Shown here in pieces: positions 7,839 through 17,517 of a stretch of 64,000 bases of DNA. The notes beneath the pieces are model-generated. The model searched no databases. It saw only the letters and a list, made by a program, of their open reading frames with translations, and was not told the DNA's origin. Each line of letters begins with the position of its first letter. Position 1 is the first letter of the stretch. A program made the position numbers and the translations under genes. The stretch lies in contig NZ_RJJX01000021.1 in the NCBI RefSeq assembly GCF_003996985.1, forward strand, positions 1 to 64,000. Direction: 5' to 3'. The stretch comes from Ancylomarina longa (GTDB lineage Bacteria > Bacteroidota > Bacteroidia > Bacteroidales > Marinifilaceae).

Positions 7839-7927
7839 TTTTTATGCATCCTTAAAACAGCTATATTTAAATCCTAAACCGTTAGTCTGATGTATTTTTA
7901 GATAATTTACCCTTATAGCCCATTAAA

Positions 7928-9064
7928 ATGAAGAATATTATATTAATACTATCACTGGTTTTATATATTAGCCCAATTAAAGCTCAGGAGATGGTTACGT
8001 ATTATTTGCATCTTCCAATTTCTAAAAATGATACGATAATTTACAAACGGATTATTCAATTTGATAAGAACGATAGTCTATATCATGTCCGAGATTACTA
8101 TCCAAGTGGTCAAATTCAAATGGAAGGAACCTATAGTTCTTTTGATAAGAGTATCAAAGAAAGTCTCTGGTGTAATTATCATACAAATACAAAAGAAGGT
8201 GAATTTAAAGCTTGGTATAAAAATGGACAAATTGAACGCAAAGCCAATTACTCAATGGGATTAAGGGATGGACTTCATGAATATTGGTATTCGAATGGTA
8301 GAAGAGAATCAATACAGAATTATTCAAATGGTCAAAAAAATGGAAAATGTATCTGGTGGAACAAGGATGGTTCAGTACAACAGGAATTGATTTTCAAAAA
8401 GGGATTAAATCAAAATCAAAAAGACACAAATTACCATTATATAGCATACACGCCCAAAGAATATAATGCCGACACATTAAAAAAATGGCCGTTAATAATT
8501 TATCTACACGGGGGGTCAAGTAGAGGTACAGATACGCTTAAGCTTTATTGTTGTGGTATTCCCGACCAAATTTGGAGAAAGCGTGAATTCCCATTTATTA
8601 TTGTTGCACCACAATGTCCAATTAACCAAAGATGGTCTACTGACAATTGGTTTGAGAACTTTTATAAAGAAATAACGACCAAATACAGAGTAGATACAAA
8701 TAAAGTTTATCTGACGGGAGTAAGTTTAGGTGGTTCAGGTACATGGTACTTGGCGATAAAATATCCCGAAAAATTTGCAGCCATTGCACCTATGAGTGGA
8801 TTTACACGCCATATGGATTTCATTATGAGAAATACTGATAATTTAATCAATATTCCTATTTGGGCTTTTCATGGAAAAATAGATAAAGTAGTTGAATTTG
8901 AGGATACTGAATGGATTTTTAATAAATTAGAAGGAAAAAATAAAGATTTAAAATTTACAGCAGATCCTGATGCAGATCATGGGATGTACTGGTCGGTATA
9001 TCCTAAACAGGAACTATATAACTGGTTTTTAAAGCATGACAAACGAACGCGGAATAAGAATTAA
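7928..9064 (+). CDS. Secreted esterase/peptidase-like alpha/beta hydrolase with YwqK-type repeats
   Basis: The 378-residue protein has a signal peptide (residues 1-19, cleavage near KAQ). Residues about 40-160 contain several toxin-antitoxin YwqK/MORN-like repeats (YPSGQIQMEGTY, WYKNGQIERKANY, YWYSNGRRESIQNY, WWNKDGSVQQEL). Residues about 175-370 are an alpha/beta hydrolase with LIIYLHGG for the oxyanion region, nucleophile elbow GVSLGG, Asp in FHGKIDKVV and His in DADHGMYW. It is likely a secreted carboxylesterase or dienelactone-hydrolase-like enzyme with an accessory binding repeat. It follows the cassette array but lacks a complementary 3' end, so it is probably not itself a cassette. Confidence 0.8.
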   Translation: MKNIILILSLVLYISPIKAQEMVTYYLHLPISKNDTIIYKRIIQFDKNDSLYHVRDYYPSGQIQMEGTYSSFDKSIKESLWCNYHTNTKEGEFKAWYKNGQIERKANYSMGLRDGLHEYWYSNGRRESIQNYSNGQKNGKCIWWNKDGSVQQELIFKKGLNQNQKDTNYHYIAYTPKEYNADTLKKWPLIIYLHGGSSRGTDTLKLYCCGIPDQIWRKREFPFIIVAPQCPINQRWSTDNWFENFYKEITTKYRVDTNKVYLTGVSLGGSGTWYLAIKYPEKFAAIAPMSGFTRHMDFIMRNTDNLINIPIWAFHGKIDKVVEFEDTEWIFNKLEGKNKDLKFTADPDADHGMYWSVYPKQELYNWFLKHDKRTRNKN

Positions 9065-9087
9065 CAAATGAGTAAACAATTTTATAA

Positions 9088-9738
9088 ATGAGTAAACCTA
9101 AAATCAACACACATCTTCTACCACTTGTTTTTCAAACCGTTTTTATTATCAGTTTGGTTTTAATATTTGGTATAAAATCTAATGCTCAGATTGCCATTAC
9201 TGCCGGAGGTAATTATTCAAACATTAGGAGCAACTTATCTCTTGAAAATACAAAACCAATTACCGGATATAATTTTGGGATATCTGTTCAATATTATCCA
9301 TTCAAACAAATTGAAAATGTATCTTTTATAAATGAGCTGAATTTCAGTCAAAAAGGATACCAACAAGATTTGGGTGAAAACTTCACCTTCCGGTTTAATT
9401 ATCTGGCAGTTCCTGTTTTAATAAACTATTCTCCCTTAAAACACTTTTCGGTGCAAGGTGGTGTTGAAATGAGTAAACTAATATCAACCAATGTAGAGCA
9501 AGGGAAAAAAACCTATAACCATTTCGACCTGGGATTAGTTTTGGGATTAAGTGCTTTTGCGGGACGAAGTGTGAGTTTTTATTCGAGAGTTACTTATGGC
9601 TTAACTCCGATGCTGGACTATTATGCTATTGATGAAATGGGAAATTTCACAGGAGAAATACACGACTTGAAGAATATTTGCTTAAGTATAGGAATCAAAT
9701 TTGCGATATCAAATGAAAAAATACACTTCCATCATTAA
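9088..9738 (+). CDS. Outer-membrane beta-barrel protein (PorT/OmpW-like)
   Basis: The 216-residue protein has a signal peptide (hydrophobic residues about 11-29, cleavage after SNAQ) followed by GGNYSNI and alternating beta strands ending in a GIKFAI-type strand, as in eight-stranded outer-membrane barrels of the beta-barrel_2 kind common in Bacteroidota. The start follows a near-repeat (atgagtaaac at 9067 and 9088); the second gives the full frame. It overlaps the next gene by 26 bp, suggesting one transcript. Specific role unknown. Confidence 0.75.
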   Translation: MSKPKINTHLLPLVFQTVFIISLVLIFGIKSNAQIAITAGGNYSNIRSNLSLENTKPITGYNFGISVQYYPFKQIENVSFINELNFSQKGYQQDLGENFTFRFNYLAVPVLINYSPLKHFSVQGGVEMSKLISTNVEQGKKTYNHFDLGLVLGLSAFAGRSVSFYSRVTYGLTPMLDYYAIDEMGNFTGEIHDLKNICLSIGIKFAISNEKIHFHH

Positions 9739-10315
9739 ATCATTACTGATATTTGTAGTGCTAATAATGAACTCCTGCAGTGGTGAGTTTATACCTGACC
9801 CAATTGACCCCAGACTTCCAAAATACACAGAGGAAGGAAATAATGTAGCGGGTGCTTTTATTAATGATAACACCTGGGAATCTGTTGTGAGCATTGGTTT
9901 TCCTAATGGACAACACGATGCACCATCGTTTGCTGCTTATCGGGTAAGTGATAGTCTTGTTATTAGGTTCTATGGAAATACTTCTAGTGAAAGAGCCAAC
10001 ATTGAATTTCATTTGACTGGCTTAGATATAAACAAGTTTGAAGATTTGCTCCAGCTAAAAGGCAGAAAGATACAAATGGATGGATTCAAAAATGTTGCTT
10101 ATTATATCAATAATTTTGATTCCTCAATTTATACTGACAAAGGAATTGGACAGATTTATTTTAAGAGTGTGATTATAAATGAAGCATCATCCAGTTTGAT
10201 ACTATCCGGGACATTTGGATTTTCAGTAAATGCTTCCTATGATGAGATTACAAAAATTTCTTATGGTAGATTTGATTATAGGATCACGGAAAGTTCAAAT
10301 TTTCATTTGGAATAA
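9713..10315 (+). CDS. Lipoprotein, unknown
   Basis: The 200-residue product starts at the ATG at 9713 (MKKYTSII); an in-frame ATG at 9701 would add four residues before the basic n-region and is less likely. The hydrophobic core runs to the lipobox MNSC. The mature domain begins with a proline-rich linker (PDPIDPRLP) and continues as a beta-rich domain with no recognised motif. It overlaps the upstream barrel gene and lies 3 bp before the transporter gene, so the three may be co-transcribed. Confidence 0.7.
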   Translation: MKKYTSIIKSLLIFVVLIMNSCSGEFIPDPIDPRLPKYTEEGNNVAGAFINDNTWESVVSIGFPNGQHDAPSFAAYRVSDSLVIRFYGNTSSERANIEFHLTGLDINKFEDLLQLKGRKIQMDGFKNVAYYINNFDSSIYTDKGIGQIYFKSVIINEASSSLILSGTFGFSVNASYDEITKISYGRFDYRITESSNFHLE

Positions 10316-10318
10316 ATA

Positions 10319-11710
10319 ATGCATTGGACTAAATCGAAAATATCAATAATGGCCATAGTGGCCGTTACTTCCTTTATGGGAACTTTTCTCATATCATCGG
10401 TAAGCATCGCTTTGCCTGCTATTGAAAAAAGTTTCGGTTTGGATGCGGTGGAACTTAGTTGGGTGGTAACTGTTTTTCTACTTGCAACAGCCATGTTTTT
10501 ATTACCCATAGGCCGTTGGGGGGATCTTAAAGGTATTCGACGACTTTTTAAATTGGGCGTGATCCTATTCACACTGTCTTCCTTAGCATGCGGATTATCC
10601 GGATCGGGCTTTTGGCTTATCTTTTTTCGTTATATACAGGGGATTGGTTCCGCACTTAGCACCACCACAGGGCCAGCTATTCTGGTATTGGCGTTTTTGC
10701 CACAAAATAGGGGACAGGTATTAGGTATTGCGGTTTCTTCTGTTTATTTGGGGCTTGCATTTGGTCCTTTTGCAGGTGGTTTTTTGACTGAGTTTCTTGG
10801 ATGGAGATACATATTTTTTGTAGCATTCGCAATGGGAGTCGTAACCACTGTAATGGCATTTCTTTTCCTGGGGAAAGATGAAATTTCTGAAGCTAAAGAC
10901 AAAAAAACAGATTTAAAAGGAACCTTCTTTTATATGCTTGGACTTGTGGCATTGGTTTATGGATCTTCATTCATTCCCTCAGTATCGGGATGGTTTATGC
11001 TTGTGGGTGGCATAGCAGCTCTTATAATTTTCTGGATACTGGAAAACAAGTCGACAATGCCAGTAATAGAAACAAAGTTGTTTACCCGTAATCGCTTGTT
11101 TGCCTATTCAAACCTTGCTGCACTTATCAATTACAGCGCTACCTTCGCTATTATTTTTTTACTAAGCTTATACCTGCAAAAGATACAGGAACTGTCGCCA
11201 CAAGATGCAGGGATGGTATTAATTGCTCAACCTATCGTGATGGCTCTGTTTTCGCCGCTGGCAGGCCGACTTTCTGATCGAATACAGTCAAGGTATCTTG
11301 CTACTTTGGGAATGGCTATGTGTACACTGGGGCTAGTCAGTTTTGTATTTCTTTCTCCAACAACTCCTGTTTGGGGTATCGTATTTATTTTGATATGGGT
11401 TGGACTCGGATTTGCATTTTTCTCTTCCCCAAACATGAACACTATCATGAGTTCTGTAAATAAAAACCAGTACGGTCTTGCTTCGGGATCAGCTGCCACA
11501 ATGCGGGTGATTGGCCAAATTATAAGTATGACTATTGCTACTCTTTTCTTTGCTGCAATGTTTGTCAATCAGGCTATTGAAGTGGTGCCAAATTCTATAT
11601 TTATGAAGGCTATGAAATGGAGTTTTATTAGTTTCTCACTAATAAGTGTTGCCGGGATATATTTTTCGTACAATCGGGGAAAAATGAACAGGGAAGAGGT
11701 TTCAGATTAA
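10319..11710 (+). CDS. MFS transporter, DHA2-like drug efflux family
   Basis: The 463-residue protein is very hydrophobic with about 14 predicted membrane segments. Diagnostic features are SIALPAIEKSFGL after helix 1, the motif-A-like IGRWGDLKGIRRLF loop (residues about 62-75), FRYIQGIGSA and GLAFGPFAGGFL (motif C), and LAGRLSDRIQSR in the second half. This matches EmrB/QacA-type proton-driven exporters of drugs or hydrophobic compounds in the inner membrane. No HlyD-type adaptor gene is adjacent, unlike EmrAB systems. Substrate is unknown. Confidence 0.85.
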   Translation: MHWTKSKISIMAIVAVTSFMGTFLISSVSIALPAIEKSFGLDAVELSWVVTVFLLATAMFLLPIGRWGDLKGIRRLFKLGVILFTLSSLACGLSGSGFWLIFFRYIQGIGSALSTTTGPAILVLAFLPQNRGQVLGIAVSSVYLGLAFGPFAGGFLTEFLGWRYIFFVAFAMGVVTTVMAFLFLGKDEISEAKDKKTDLKGTFFYMLGLVALVYGSSFIPSVSGWFMLVGGIAALIIFWILENKSTMPVIETKLFTRNRLFAYSNLAALINYSATFAIIFLLSLYLQKIQELSPQDAGMVLIAQPIVMALFSPLAGRLSDRIQSRYLATLGMAMCTLGLVSFVFLSPTTPVWGIVFILIWVGLGFAFFSSPNMNTIMSSVNKNQYGLASGSAATMRVIGQIISMTIATLFFAAMFVNQAIEVVPNSIFMKAMKWSFISFSLISVAGIYFSYNRGKMNREEVSD

Positions 11711-11887
11711 ATTGGAGTTTGAACTTAGGAACTAAAATAAGGCTTTGCATATTATACGATACTTATTTCATAAGACTTCTAAAGGATTTTTGTTCTCTAA
11801 TCAAATTCAGTGAAGCTAATAGGTTTGAATTAATGATCGTTCCCGATCATCGATACAAAACTTATTTCTCTTCTTTTTCTTCATAAT

Positions 11888-11922
11888 AAAAAACTCCAAA
11901 TGTTGTGTCTAACATTTGGAGT
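11888..11922 (-). terminator. Terminator for the OMP gene
   Basis: A 12-bp stem (actccaaatgtt at 11893-11904 with its complement at 11911-11922), followed on the minus strand by a T-rich tract. It lies downstream of the stop at 11965. Confidence 0.8.
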
Positions 11923-11964
11923 GCAGTTCAGAATCTTGCGATACTTTAATATCAGTTATTCTGT

Positions 11965-13359
11965 TTAAAATTTAAATCGCAAGGCCACATATGGCATAAC
12001 CGAATTATCAGCCTTATAGGAACCGTCGTTTTGTTGATTCCAAGTCCAGCGATAATCCATTCCGGTAATCAAAACAGGTGTGATTTTGTAGGCAAAACGA
12101 AGCATTGCCAGCGAGTTATTATCGAAATGGAAAGTATCTCCAAAGTCAACCAAGTTAGCTTTGGTATAGTATCCTTCAATAATGATTTTATCGAATAAAT
12201 CTTTGGTGCGCAAATTTAATTGCAGGGTAGCAGGAGTAGCCTCGGTAACATTATCGGGCAATAACAAATTACCACCAACCACTATCTTATCGAGGATAGA
12301 AGCAGTAATCGAACCGTAAATACCTTGTTTGCTGGAAGCATCTCCTAGAGCAAGGATTTTAGCATCTTTATTCACTTCGTATATCGCATCGAAAAATTGA
12401 GGAAGGTAATTATCGGTATACCACAAGCGTTCGATTCTGGAGTTTAAGCGGAATAAATTACCGATAACATTCATATTGGCATTTAAACCAAAGCCCATTC
12501 CTTTTCCGGCTCCATAGTTTTGGCTAGGGGCATTCATTTGCTGATAAGCTGCTAGTGAATCTGATTTAACTTTTGCCAATTTACTGAAATGGGTGTAAGC
12601 AGTTAGGTTGATAATTCTGGAGTTGATCAAACGAATTCCCATATCCAAACCATAAGCTTTGATACCATCGGAAAGAAATTCATTTTTTCCACTTTCTGAA
12701 TCAAAACGAATCGTTTGATCCTGATCGGTAATATAGGTCATACCTAATTCTAAAGTCTTCAAAACAGGAATGCCACTAGCACCCATAGGGCGTACATAAG
12801 GTCTGATGGCAAAAAGATTAAAGGATGCCGTGTTGAAATCGCTGTACATTCCTTCGATACCAACTATCTTCTTCACGCAGATGTCATAGCTCAATCCTAC
12901 TTTACGTTTTTCGAAGCTGGGGGAGTTGCTGTAGTTATTCAGCAGACTACCAAATCCGATAGATTCTCCTTGTAATTGTCCCAGTTTAAGGTAAACAGGA
13001 TCTTTCTTTTTTCTTCCAAGTCTCACATAGCTTATTAATCTTAGAACGCCAGTACCATTCTTAAATTCATCGCTGTATAGTTCACCAGATTGGAGGTTAA
13101 AGTAGACGGGAATATCGAAACCTAATCCTACTTTACCAAAATTCAATTCCGGTTGAAGTCGCAATCCTGCGTAGTTTTCACCACCAATACGTGCAAACGC
13201 AAAGGCACCTGTGAACAGGCTAATCGAATCGTTACTGCTTAGATTGGTAAATGAGTTGTCTAATCCGGGATAAGAATTATCGTTTTGAGCATTTGCATTT
13301 CCTGTAAAAAGAAAAAAGATCAAAAGAATTAGGCCGAGGAGATTTTGTAGTTTTTTCAT
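11965..13359 (-). CDS. Outer-membrane protein, porin-like, unknown substrate
   Basis: The 464-residue protein has a Sec signal peptide (residues 1-24, ANAQ). The mature part consists of repeated amphipathic strands with aromatic girdles (GLRLQPELNFGKVGLGFDI, AYGLDMGIRLINSRIINLTA) and ends in Phe (MPYVALRFKF), the usual C-terminal signature of outer-membrane barrels. It is monocistronic with its own terminator. No transport partner is adjacent. The fold call is firm, the function is not. Confidence 0.75.
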   Translation of the reverse strand: MKKLQNLLGLILLIFFLFTGNANAQNDNSYPGLDNSFTNLSSNDSISLFTGAFAFARIGGENYAGLRLQPELNFGKVGLGFDIPVYFNLQSGELYSDEFKNGTGVLRLISYVRLGRKKKDPVYLKLGQLQGESIGFGSLLNNYSNSPSFEKRKVGLSYDICVKKIVGIEGMYSDFNTASFNLFAIRPYVRPMGASGIPVLKTLELGMTYITDQDQTIRFDSESGKNEFLSDGIKAYGLDMGIRLINSRIINLTAYTHFSKLAKVKSDSLAAYQQMNAPSQNYGAGKGMGFGLNANMNVIGNLFRLNSRIERLWYTDNYLPQFFDAIYEVNKDAKILALGDASSKQGIYGSITASILDKIVVGGNLLLPDNVTEATPATLQLNLRTKDLFDKIIIEGYYTKANLVDFGDTFHFDNNSLAMLRFAYKITPVLITGMDYRWTWNQQNDGSYKADNSVMPYVALRFKF

Positions 13360-13469
13360 TAGTTTGTTTATAGATTAAGATATAGGTAATCCGAAAACAT
13401 GCAGGATTACCCTATATTTGTAGGTACAGTTTTTTTAGTGTATTTGGTAAATGTTTTGAAGTTAAAAGC

Positions 13470-15575
13470 TTAACTAATCACACTCCAGTTGATTTTTGCT
13501 TTGTTTAGACGTTTCACCTGTTTTGCAAGTGTGAAATTTTCTTGTTTTTCAAGTAGCGGATCCTCGTCCAGGATTTCCTGGGCAACATCTCTTGCATATT
13601 GTAAAAGCTGCCCATCTTTTCCTAAGTTGGCAATTTTAAGATCGTAAGAAATTCCACTTTGCTGAGTTCCTTCAATATCTCCTGGTCCGCGTAGTTTTAA
13701 ATCTACCTCGGCAATTTCAAATCCATCATTAGTACGTACCATGGTTTCGATACGCTTTCGTGATTCGTTTGAAATCTTGTACGACGACATCAATATACAA
13801 TATGATTGATCGGCACCACGTCCAACACGGCCGCGCAGCTGATGCAACTGCGAGAGACCGAATCTTTCGGTACTTTCAATCACCATAACCGATGCATTGG
13901 GAACATTCATGCCCACTTCAATTACTGTTGTGGCGACTAATATTTGTGTTTCCCCGCTGGCAAATCGCTGCATTTCCTCCTCTTTTTCGGCTGCTTTCAT
14001 TTTGCCATGAACCATGCTGATTCCATATTTCTCTTTTGGAAAAAACTGAGTTACATTTTCGTAGCCTTCCTCCAGATTCTTGTAATCCATTTTCTCCGAT
14101 TCTTTAATCATTGGGTAAACCATATAGATTTGTCTTCCCAAATCGATCTGTTTTTTCATGAATTCGTAAACCTGCTTTCTTCTCTTTTCAAAATAATGCA
14201 CAGTCTGAATTGGTTTTCGTCCGGGAGGCAATTCATCAATTACTGATACTTCCAAGTCACCATACAACGTCATTGCCAGAGTTCTGGGAATAGGAGTTGC
14301 AGTCATCACTAGCACATGTGGTGGAAGGTGGTTTTTTTTCCAGAGACGTGCACGTTGAGCTACCCCAAAACGATGCTGTTCGTCGATAATTACGAGTCCC
14401 AGATTTTTGAATTGTACGATATTTTCGAGTAAGGCATGTGTGCCTATTAATATTTGAAGCTTTCCACTCAAGAGATCTTCATGTATCTTTTTTCGATCTT
14501 TTTGCTTGGTGGATCCGGTGAGCAATGCCACATTAATATTGATGCCTTTTAGAAATTCACGAATGGTTTCCAGGTGTTGCGTAGCCAAAATCTCGGTTGG
14601 CGCCATCAAACAAGCCTGACAGTTATTGTCCAATGCCATCAGCATGCACATCAATCCTACTAGTGTTTTGCCACTTCCTACATCACCCTGCAGCAATCGA
14701 CTCATTTGTTTTCCCGAACCAACATCTTTCCTAATCTCCTTAATTACTTTTTTTTGGGCATTGGTTAATTCAAATGGCAGATTATTCTGATAAAACAAAT
14801 TGAAGTTTTCCCCTATCTTTTCAAACACATGTCCCTGATAAAGCACTTTTCGCTTCATCTTCATCTTAAGTATGTTGAGCTGTATATAAAACAACTCCTC
14901 GAACTTTAGGCGATATTGAGCCTTTTTAAGGATATCTGTGTTTTGTGGAAAATGAATTTGAAGTAAGGCCTCGTGAAGATTTATTAATCCTAGTTTTTTT
15001 AGTAACAGAGCGGGTAATGTTTCCGGTATTTTGCCATTTAGCGATTGAAGAACATTTTCCTGAAGCTTCTGAATTGCTTTAGAATTCAGGTAATGGTTCT
15101 TCATTTTTTCGGTAGTAAGATAAAAGGCCTGTAAGGAAGCATTTATCTTGGATTTTTTCTCTTCTACCAATTCCAGTTCGGGATGTACTACATTTACTTT
15201 GCGGTTGAATTCTGAAGGTTTTCCAAAGACGATATATTCTGTATTTGGCTTTAGACTTTTTTGGATGTACTTAATTCCCTTGAACCAAACCAATTCCATC
15301 ATCCCGTTCCCATCCGTGAAATAAGCAACCAATCTTTGCTGTCTTTTCTCACCAATCACCTCAATGGAGGTAATTTCGCCCTTTACTTGTATGTATGGTA
15401 ATTTGGAATGGATTTCGCTTATTTTATAGTATTTGGTTCTATCAATATATTTATAAGGAAAATGATAAAGGAGATCTTCATAACTATAAATAGAAAGTTC
15501 CTGGTTTAAAAGGGAGGCTCTTTTGGAACCTACTCCTGATAAAAATTTAATGTCAAGTCCCGCTAATTCCGACAT
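13470..15575 (-). CDS. recG: ATP-dependent DNA helicase RecG
   Basis: The 701-residue length fits RecG, which remodels stalled replication forks and Holliday junctions. Residues 1-150 form the wedge/OB domain (YIQVKGEITSIEVIGEK). The helicase core has Walker A GDVGSGKT at 298-304, motif Ia APTEILATQH, DEQH box IIDEQHRFG, motif III TATPIPRT, motif V ATTVIEVGMNVP and motif VI QLRGRVGRG. The C-terminal TRG region is present. The gene stands alone, with 200 bp to the divergent neighbour. Confidence 0.97.
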   Translation of the reverse strand: MSELAGLDIKFLSGVGSKRASLLNQELSIYSYEDLLYHFPYKYIDRTKYYKISEIHSKLPYIQVKGEITSIEVIGEKRQQRLVAYFTDGNGMMELVWFKGIKYIQKSLKPNTEYIVFGKPSEFNRKVNVVHPELELVEEKKSKINASLQAFYLTTEKMKNHYLNSKAIQKLQENVLQSLNGKIPETLPALLLKKLGLINLHEALLQIHFPQNTDILKKAQYRLKFEELFYIQLNILKMKMKRKVLYQGHVFEKIGENFNLFYQNNLPFELTNAQKKVIKEIRKDVGSGKQMSRLLQGDVGSGKTLVGLMCMLMALDNNCQACLMAPTEILATQHLETIREFLKGININVALLTGSTKQKDRKKIHEDLLSGKLQILIGTHALLENIVQFKNLGLVIIDEQHRFGVAQRARLWKKNHLPPHVLVMTATPIPRTLAMTLYGDLEVSVIDELPPGRKPIQTVHYFEKRRKQVYEFMKKQIDLGRQIYMVYPMIKESEKMDYKNLEEGYENVTQFFPKEKYGISMVHGKMKAAEKEEEMQRFASGETQILVATTVIEVGMNVPNASVMVIESTERFGLSQLHQLRGRVGRGADQSYCILMSSYKISNESRKRIETMVRTNDGFEIAEVDLKLRGPGDIEGTQQSGISYDLKIANLGKDGQLLQYARDVAQEILDEDPLLEKQENFTLAKQVKRLNKAKINWSVIS

Positions 15576-15774
15576 GCTTTACATTGATGGATTAATAGAA
15601 GAAAAAAATACTTCAATTTGATTATACGAATCAAATAATTTTTTTTGGAAAGACAATGTCTTCGTGCATATATAATAAAAAAAATCAACATTAAGGAAGC
15701 TTATATATTATCCTTCAGAATTTGATGAAATACGAATTAACAATTAAATTCGCCATTCAACGTCTAATACTTCT

Positions 15775-16539
15775 ATGAGCAAAGCAAAATATCAATTAAA
15801 AAAACGTTTGTATCGATTAAAATCTATTCGTAGAAGGAGAGGTTTTGGTATTCATTCGCCATTTGTTTTCCATTTGGTTACGAATGTAATTAGTGCAAAG
15901 CTAAATTATCCGGCCTTGGATAATATGCATGCTATTCGAAAGCAGACAATTGATTTCCTGAAAAATGAATTGCAGAAGGATAGCTTTGGAACTGATGTTA
16001 GCGGAAAACTTGAAAAGGAAATTGAACGAATAAAAAAGGAAGAGGCATTAGACCGACTTATATTTAGGGTGATGAATTTTAGTCATCCAAAACGTCCGGT
16101 ATTTATGGGTTCTGAATTAGGCTTTACAGCTGGGTATATGGCAAAAGTAGATGCTGAAATACCGCTACAATGGATTGGAAATGATGTGCCTTTGACTCTT
16201 TTTCAGGATATTATTTTGAATAAGTGGTTTGTGGATAATATTGTTTTTGTATCTATTACCGAAATAAATGAATTAAAAGAAATCGATTTTATTGTCTTGT
16301 CTGATTCCTGTTCTCCTGAATTAATCGAAGAATTGGTGCAAAACCCAGCAAATATTTTAGCAGAAAATTCCTTCATGATAATAAAAAACATTCATAAAAA
16401 TGAAAGAATGAGTAAACTTTGGGCGGAATGCATTCAATGGAAGCATTTTGCTATAAGTCTGGATTTATTTGAGCTTGGAATTTTGATTGCCAGAAGAGGA
16501 ATGCGAAAGAATGATTATGTTATAAAATATCGCTTTTAA
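15775..16539 (+). CDS. SAM-dependent methyltransferase-like protein
   Basis: The 254-residue protein starts with a strongly basic segment (residues 1-24) and RRGFGIHSPFVFHLV, a signature of a Bacteroidota family annotated as class I methyltransferase. The SAM-binding loop is degenerate (FMGSELGFTAGYMA at about 108-121), and an acidic strand end is seen at EIDFIVLSDSC. It has no signal peptide and is probably cytoplasmic. Catalytic activity is uncertain. Confidence 0.6.
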   Translation: MSKAKYQLKKRLYRLKSIRRRRGFGIHSPFVFHLVTNVISAKLNYPALDNMHAIRKQTIDFLKNELQKDSFGTDVSGKLEKEIERIKKEEALDRLIFRVMNFSHPKRPVFMGSELGFTAGYMAKVDAEIPLQWIGNDVPLTLFQDIILNKWFVDNIVFVSITEINELKEIDFIVLSDSCSPELIEELVQNPANILAENSFMIIKNIHKNERMSKLWAECIQWKHFAISLDLFELGILIARRGMRKNDYVIKYRF

Positions 16540-16632
16540 CTCTTTGAAAATTATCACAAAATTTTATCTTTGTTATAGCTTAAATATCTGGTTAGATTTT
16601 AGTAATCAGTATCGGCTCAAAATATACAAACA

Positions 16633-17193
16633 ATGAATAAGTTTAAAGTTTATACGAAAACCGGAGATAAAGGAACTACAGGACTGATTGGAGGTACTCG
16701 AGTCCCAAAACATCATCTAAGATTAGAGGCTTATGGGACTGTTGATGAGTTAAATTCCTATATCGGGGTAATTCGTTCTCATGAAATTGAAGAAAGATCT
16801 AAAGAAATATTGAATGTGATTCAGAATAAGCTTTTTTTAATAGGATCGCATTTAGCTACCGACGATAGCAAATCAGATTTAAAAGAGAAATTAATCATTC
16901 AGGAAGAAGATATATTACTACTAGAAAAAGAAATGGATCGCATGGATGAAGCATTGCCGGAACTAAATAATTTTGTCCTGCCAGGAGGAAGCGTGGTAAA
17001 TGGATTTTGTCATATTGCCAGAACCGTTTGTCGAAGGGCCGAACGTCGTGCGAATCAACTAGCTGCAAATATTGACATAAATCCATTATTACTCAAGTAT
17101 TTAAATCGTCTTTCTGATTATTTATTTGTGCTGTCACGTAAGGTTTTACTGGATGTAGGGGCTTCTGAAATAAAATGGGAGTCAGACTTGTAA
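16633..17193 (+). CDS. pduO: PduO-type cob(I)alamin adenosyltransferase
   Basis: The 186-residue protein is of family length. It opens with KVYTKTGDKGTTGLIGGTRV (ATP-binding loop), contains AYGTVDELNSYIG and, near residues 130-145, FVLPGG with RTVCRRAERRA, the conserved ATP/cobalamin contact regions of the PduO/MMAB class. It transfers adenosyl from ATP to cob(I)alamin to make coenzyme B12 in the cytoplasm. No other cobalamin genes are adjacent. The 60-bp gap to the next gene suggests possible co-transcription. Confidence 0.95.
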   Translation: MNKFKVYTKTGDKGTTGLIGGTRVPKHHLRLEAYGTVDELNSYIGVIRSHEIEERSKEILNVIQNKLFLIGSHLATDDSKSDLKEKLIIQEEDILLLEKEMDRMDEALPELNNFVLPGGSVVNGFCHIARTVCRRAERRANQLAANIDINPLLLKYLNRLSDYLFVLSRKVLLDVGASEIKWESDL

Positions 17194-17252
17194 ATTCGGA
17201 AAAAAAAATTATATTCGCAGGATATTAAAAGAACCTAAAATTTTTTGAACAT

Positions 17253-17474
17253 ATGTATTGGACACTAGAATTAGCCACTAAACTTGAAGATGCTCCCTGG
17301 CCAGCCAGTAAGGATGAATTGATTGATTTTGCAATCCGCTCTGGAGCACCATTGGAAGTAATAGAGAATTTGCAGGAAATTGAAGAAGAGGGTGAAGTAT
17401 TTGAAAGTATCGAAGATATTTGGCCTGATTATCCAAGTAAAGGAGATTTTTTATTCAACGAAGATGAATACTAA
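17253..17474 (+). CDS. DUF2795-like small acidic protein
   Basis: The 73-residue acidic protein reads MYWTLELATKLEDAPWPASK, then DELIDFAIRSGAP and EVIENLQEIEEEGE, a helical fold resembling the DUF2795 family (recall). It has no signal peptide. It lies 60 bp after the adenosyltransferase gene and is closed by a terminator. Function unknown. Confidence 0.8.
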   Translation: MYWTLELATKLEDAPWPASKDELIDFAIRSGAPLEVIENLQEIEEEGEVFESIEDIWPDYPSKGDFLFNEDEY

Positions 17475-17478
17475 AAAT

Positions 17479-17512
17479 AAAAAATGGGATTTAATTTAAA
17501 TCCCATTTTTTA
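17479..17512. terminator. Bidirectional terminator
   Basis: An AT-flanked stem (aaaatgggattt with aaatcccatttt) between convergent genes, with A-run on the left and T-run on the right, so it can serve both strands. Confidence 0.85.
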
Positions 17513-17517
17513 TGTCT

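Larger units (their letters stand above)
7301..7880 (-). mobile_element. Spacer B3: attC-like arm plus IS1182-like remnant at array end
   Basis: The arm acaagtaaccgttgcacaac after R'' of cassette 6 matches that after cassette 3, and similarity continues to taatatttc. A strong terminator hairpin follows, then the deleted IS1182-like element from about 7410. The outer end is degenerate after taaatcctaa (7876). A possible R' (gttagtc, 7881) follows, but the next gene has no matching end, so this appears to be the far boundary of the array. Confidence 0.55.

Noticed and set aside
7881-9064. Seventh cassette
   Set aside because: A possible R' (gttagtc) precedes the esterase gene but no complementary end follows it within the intergenic sequence.
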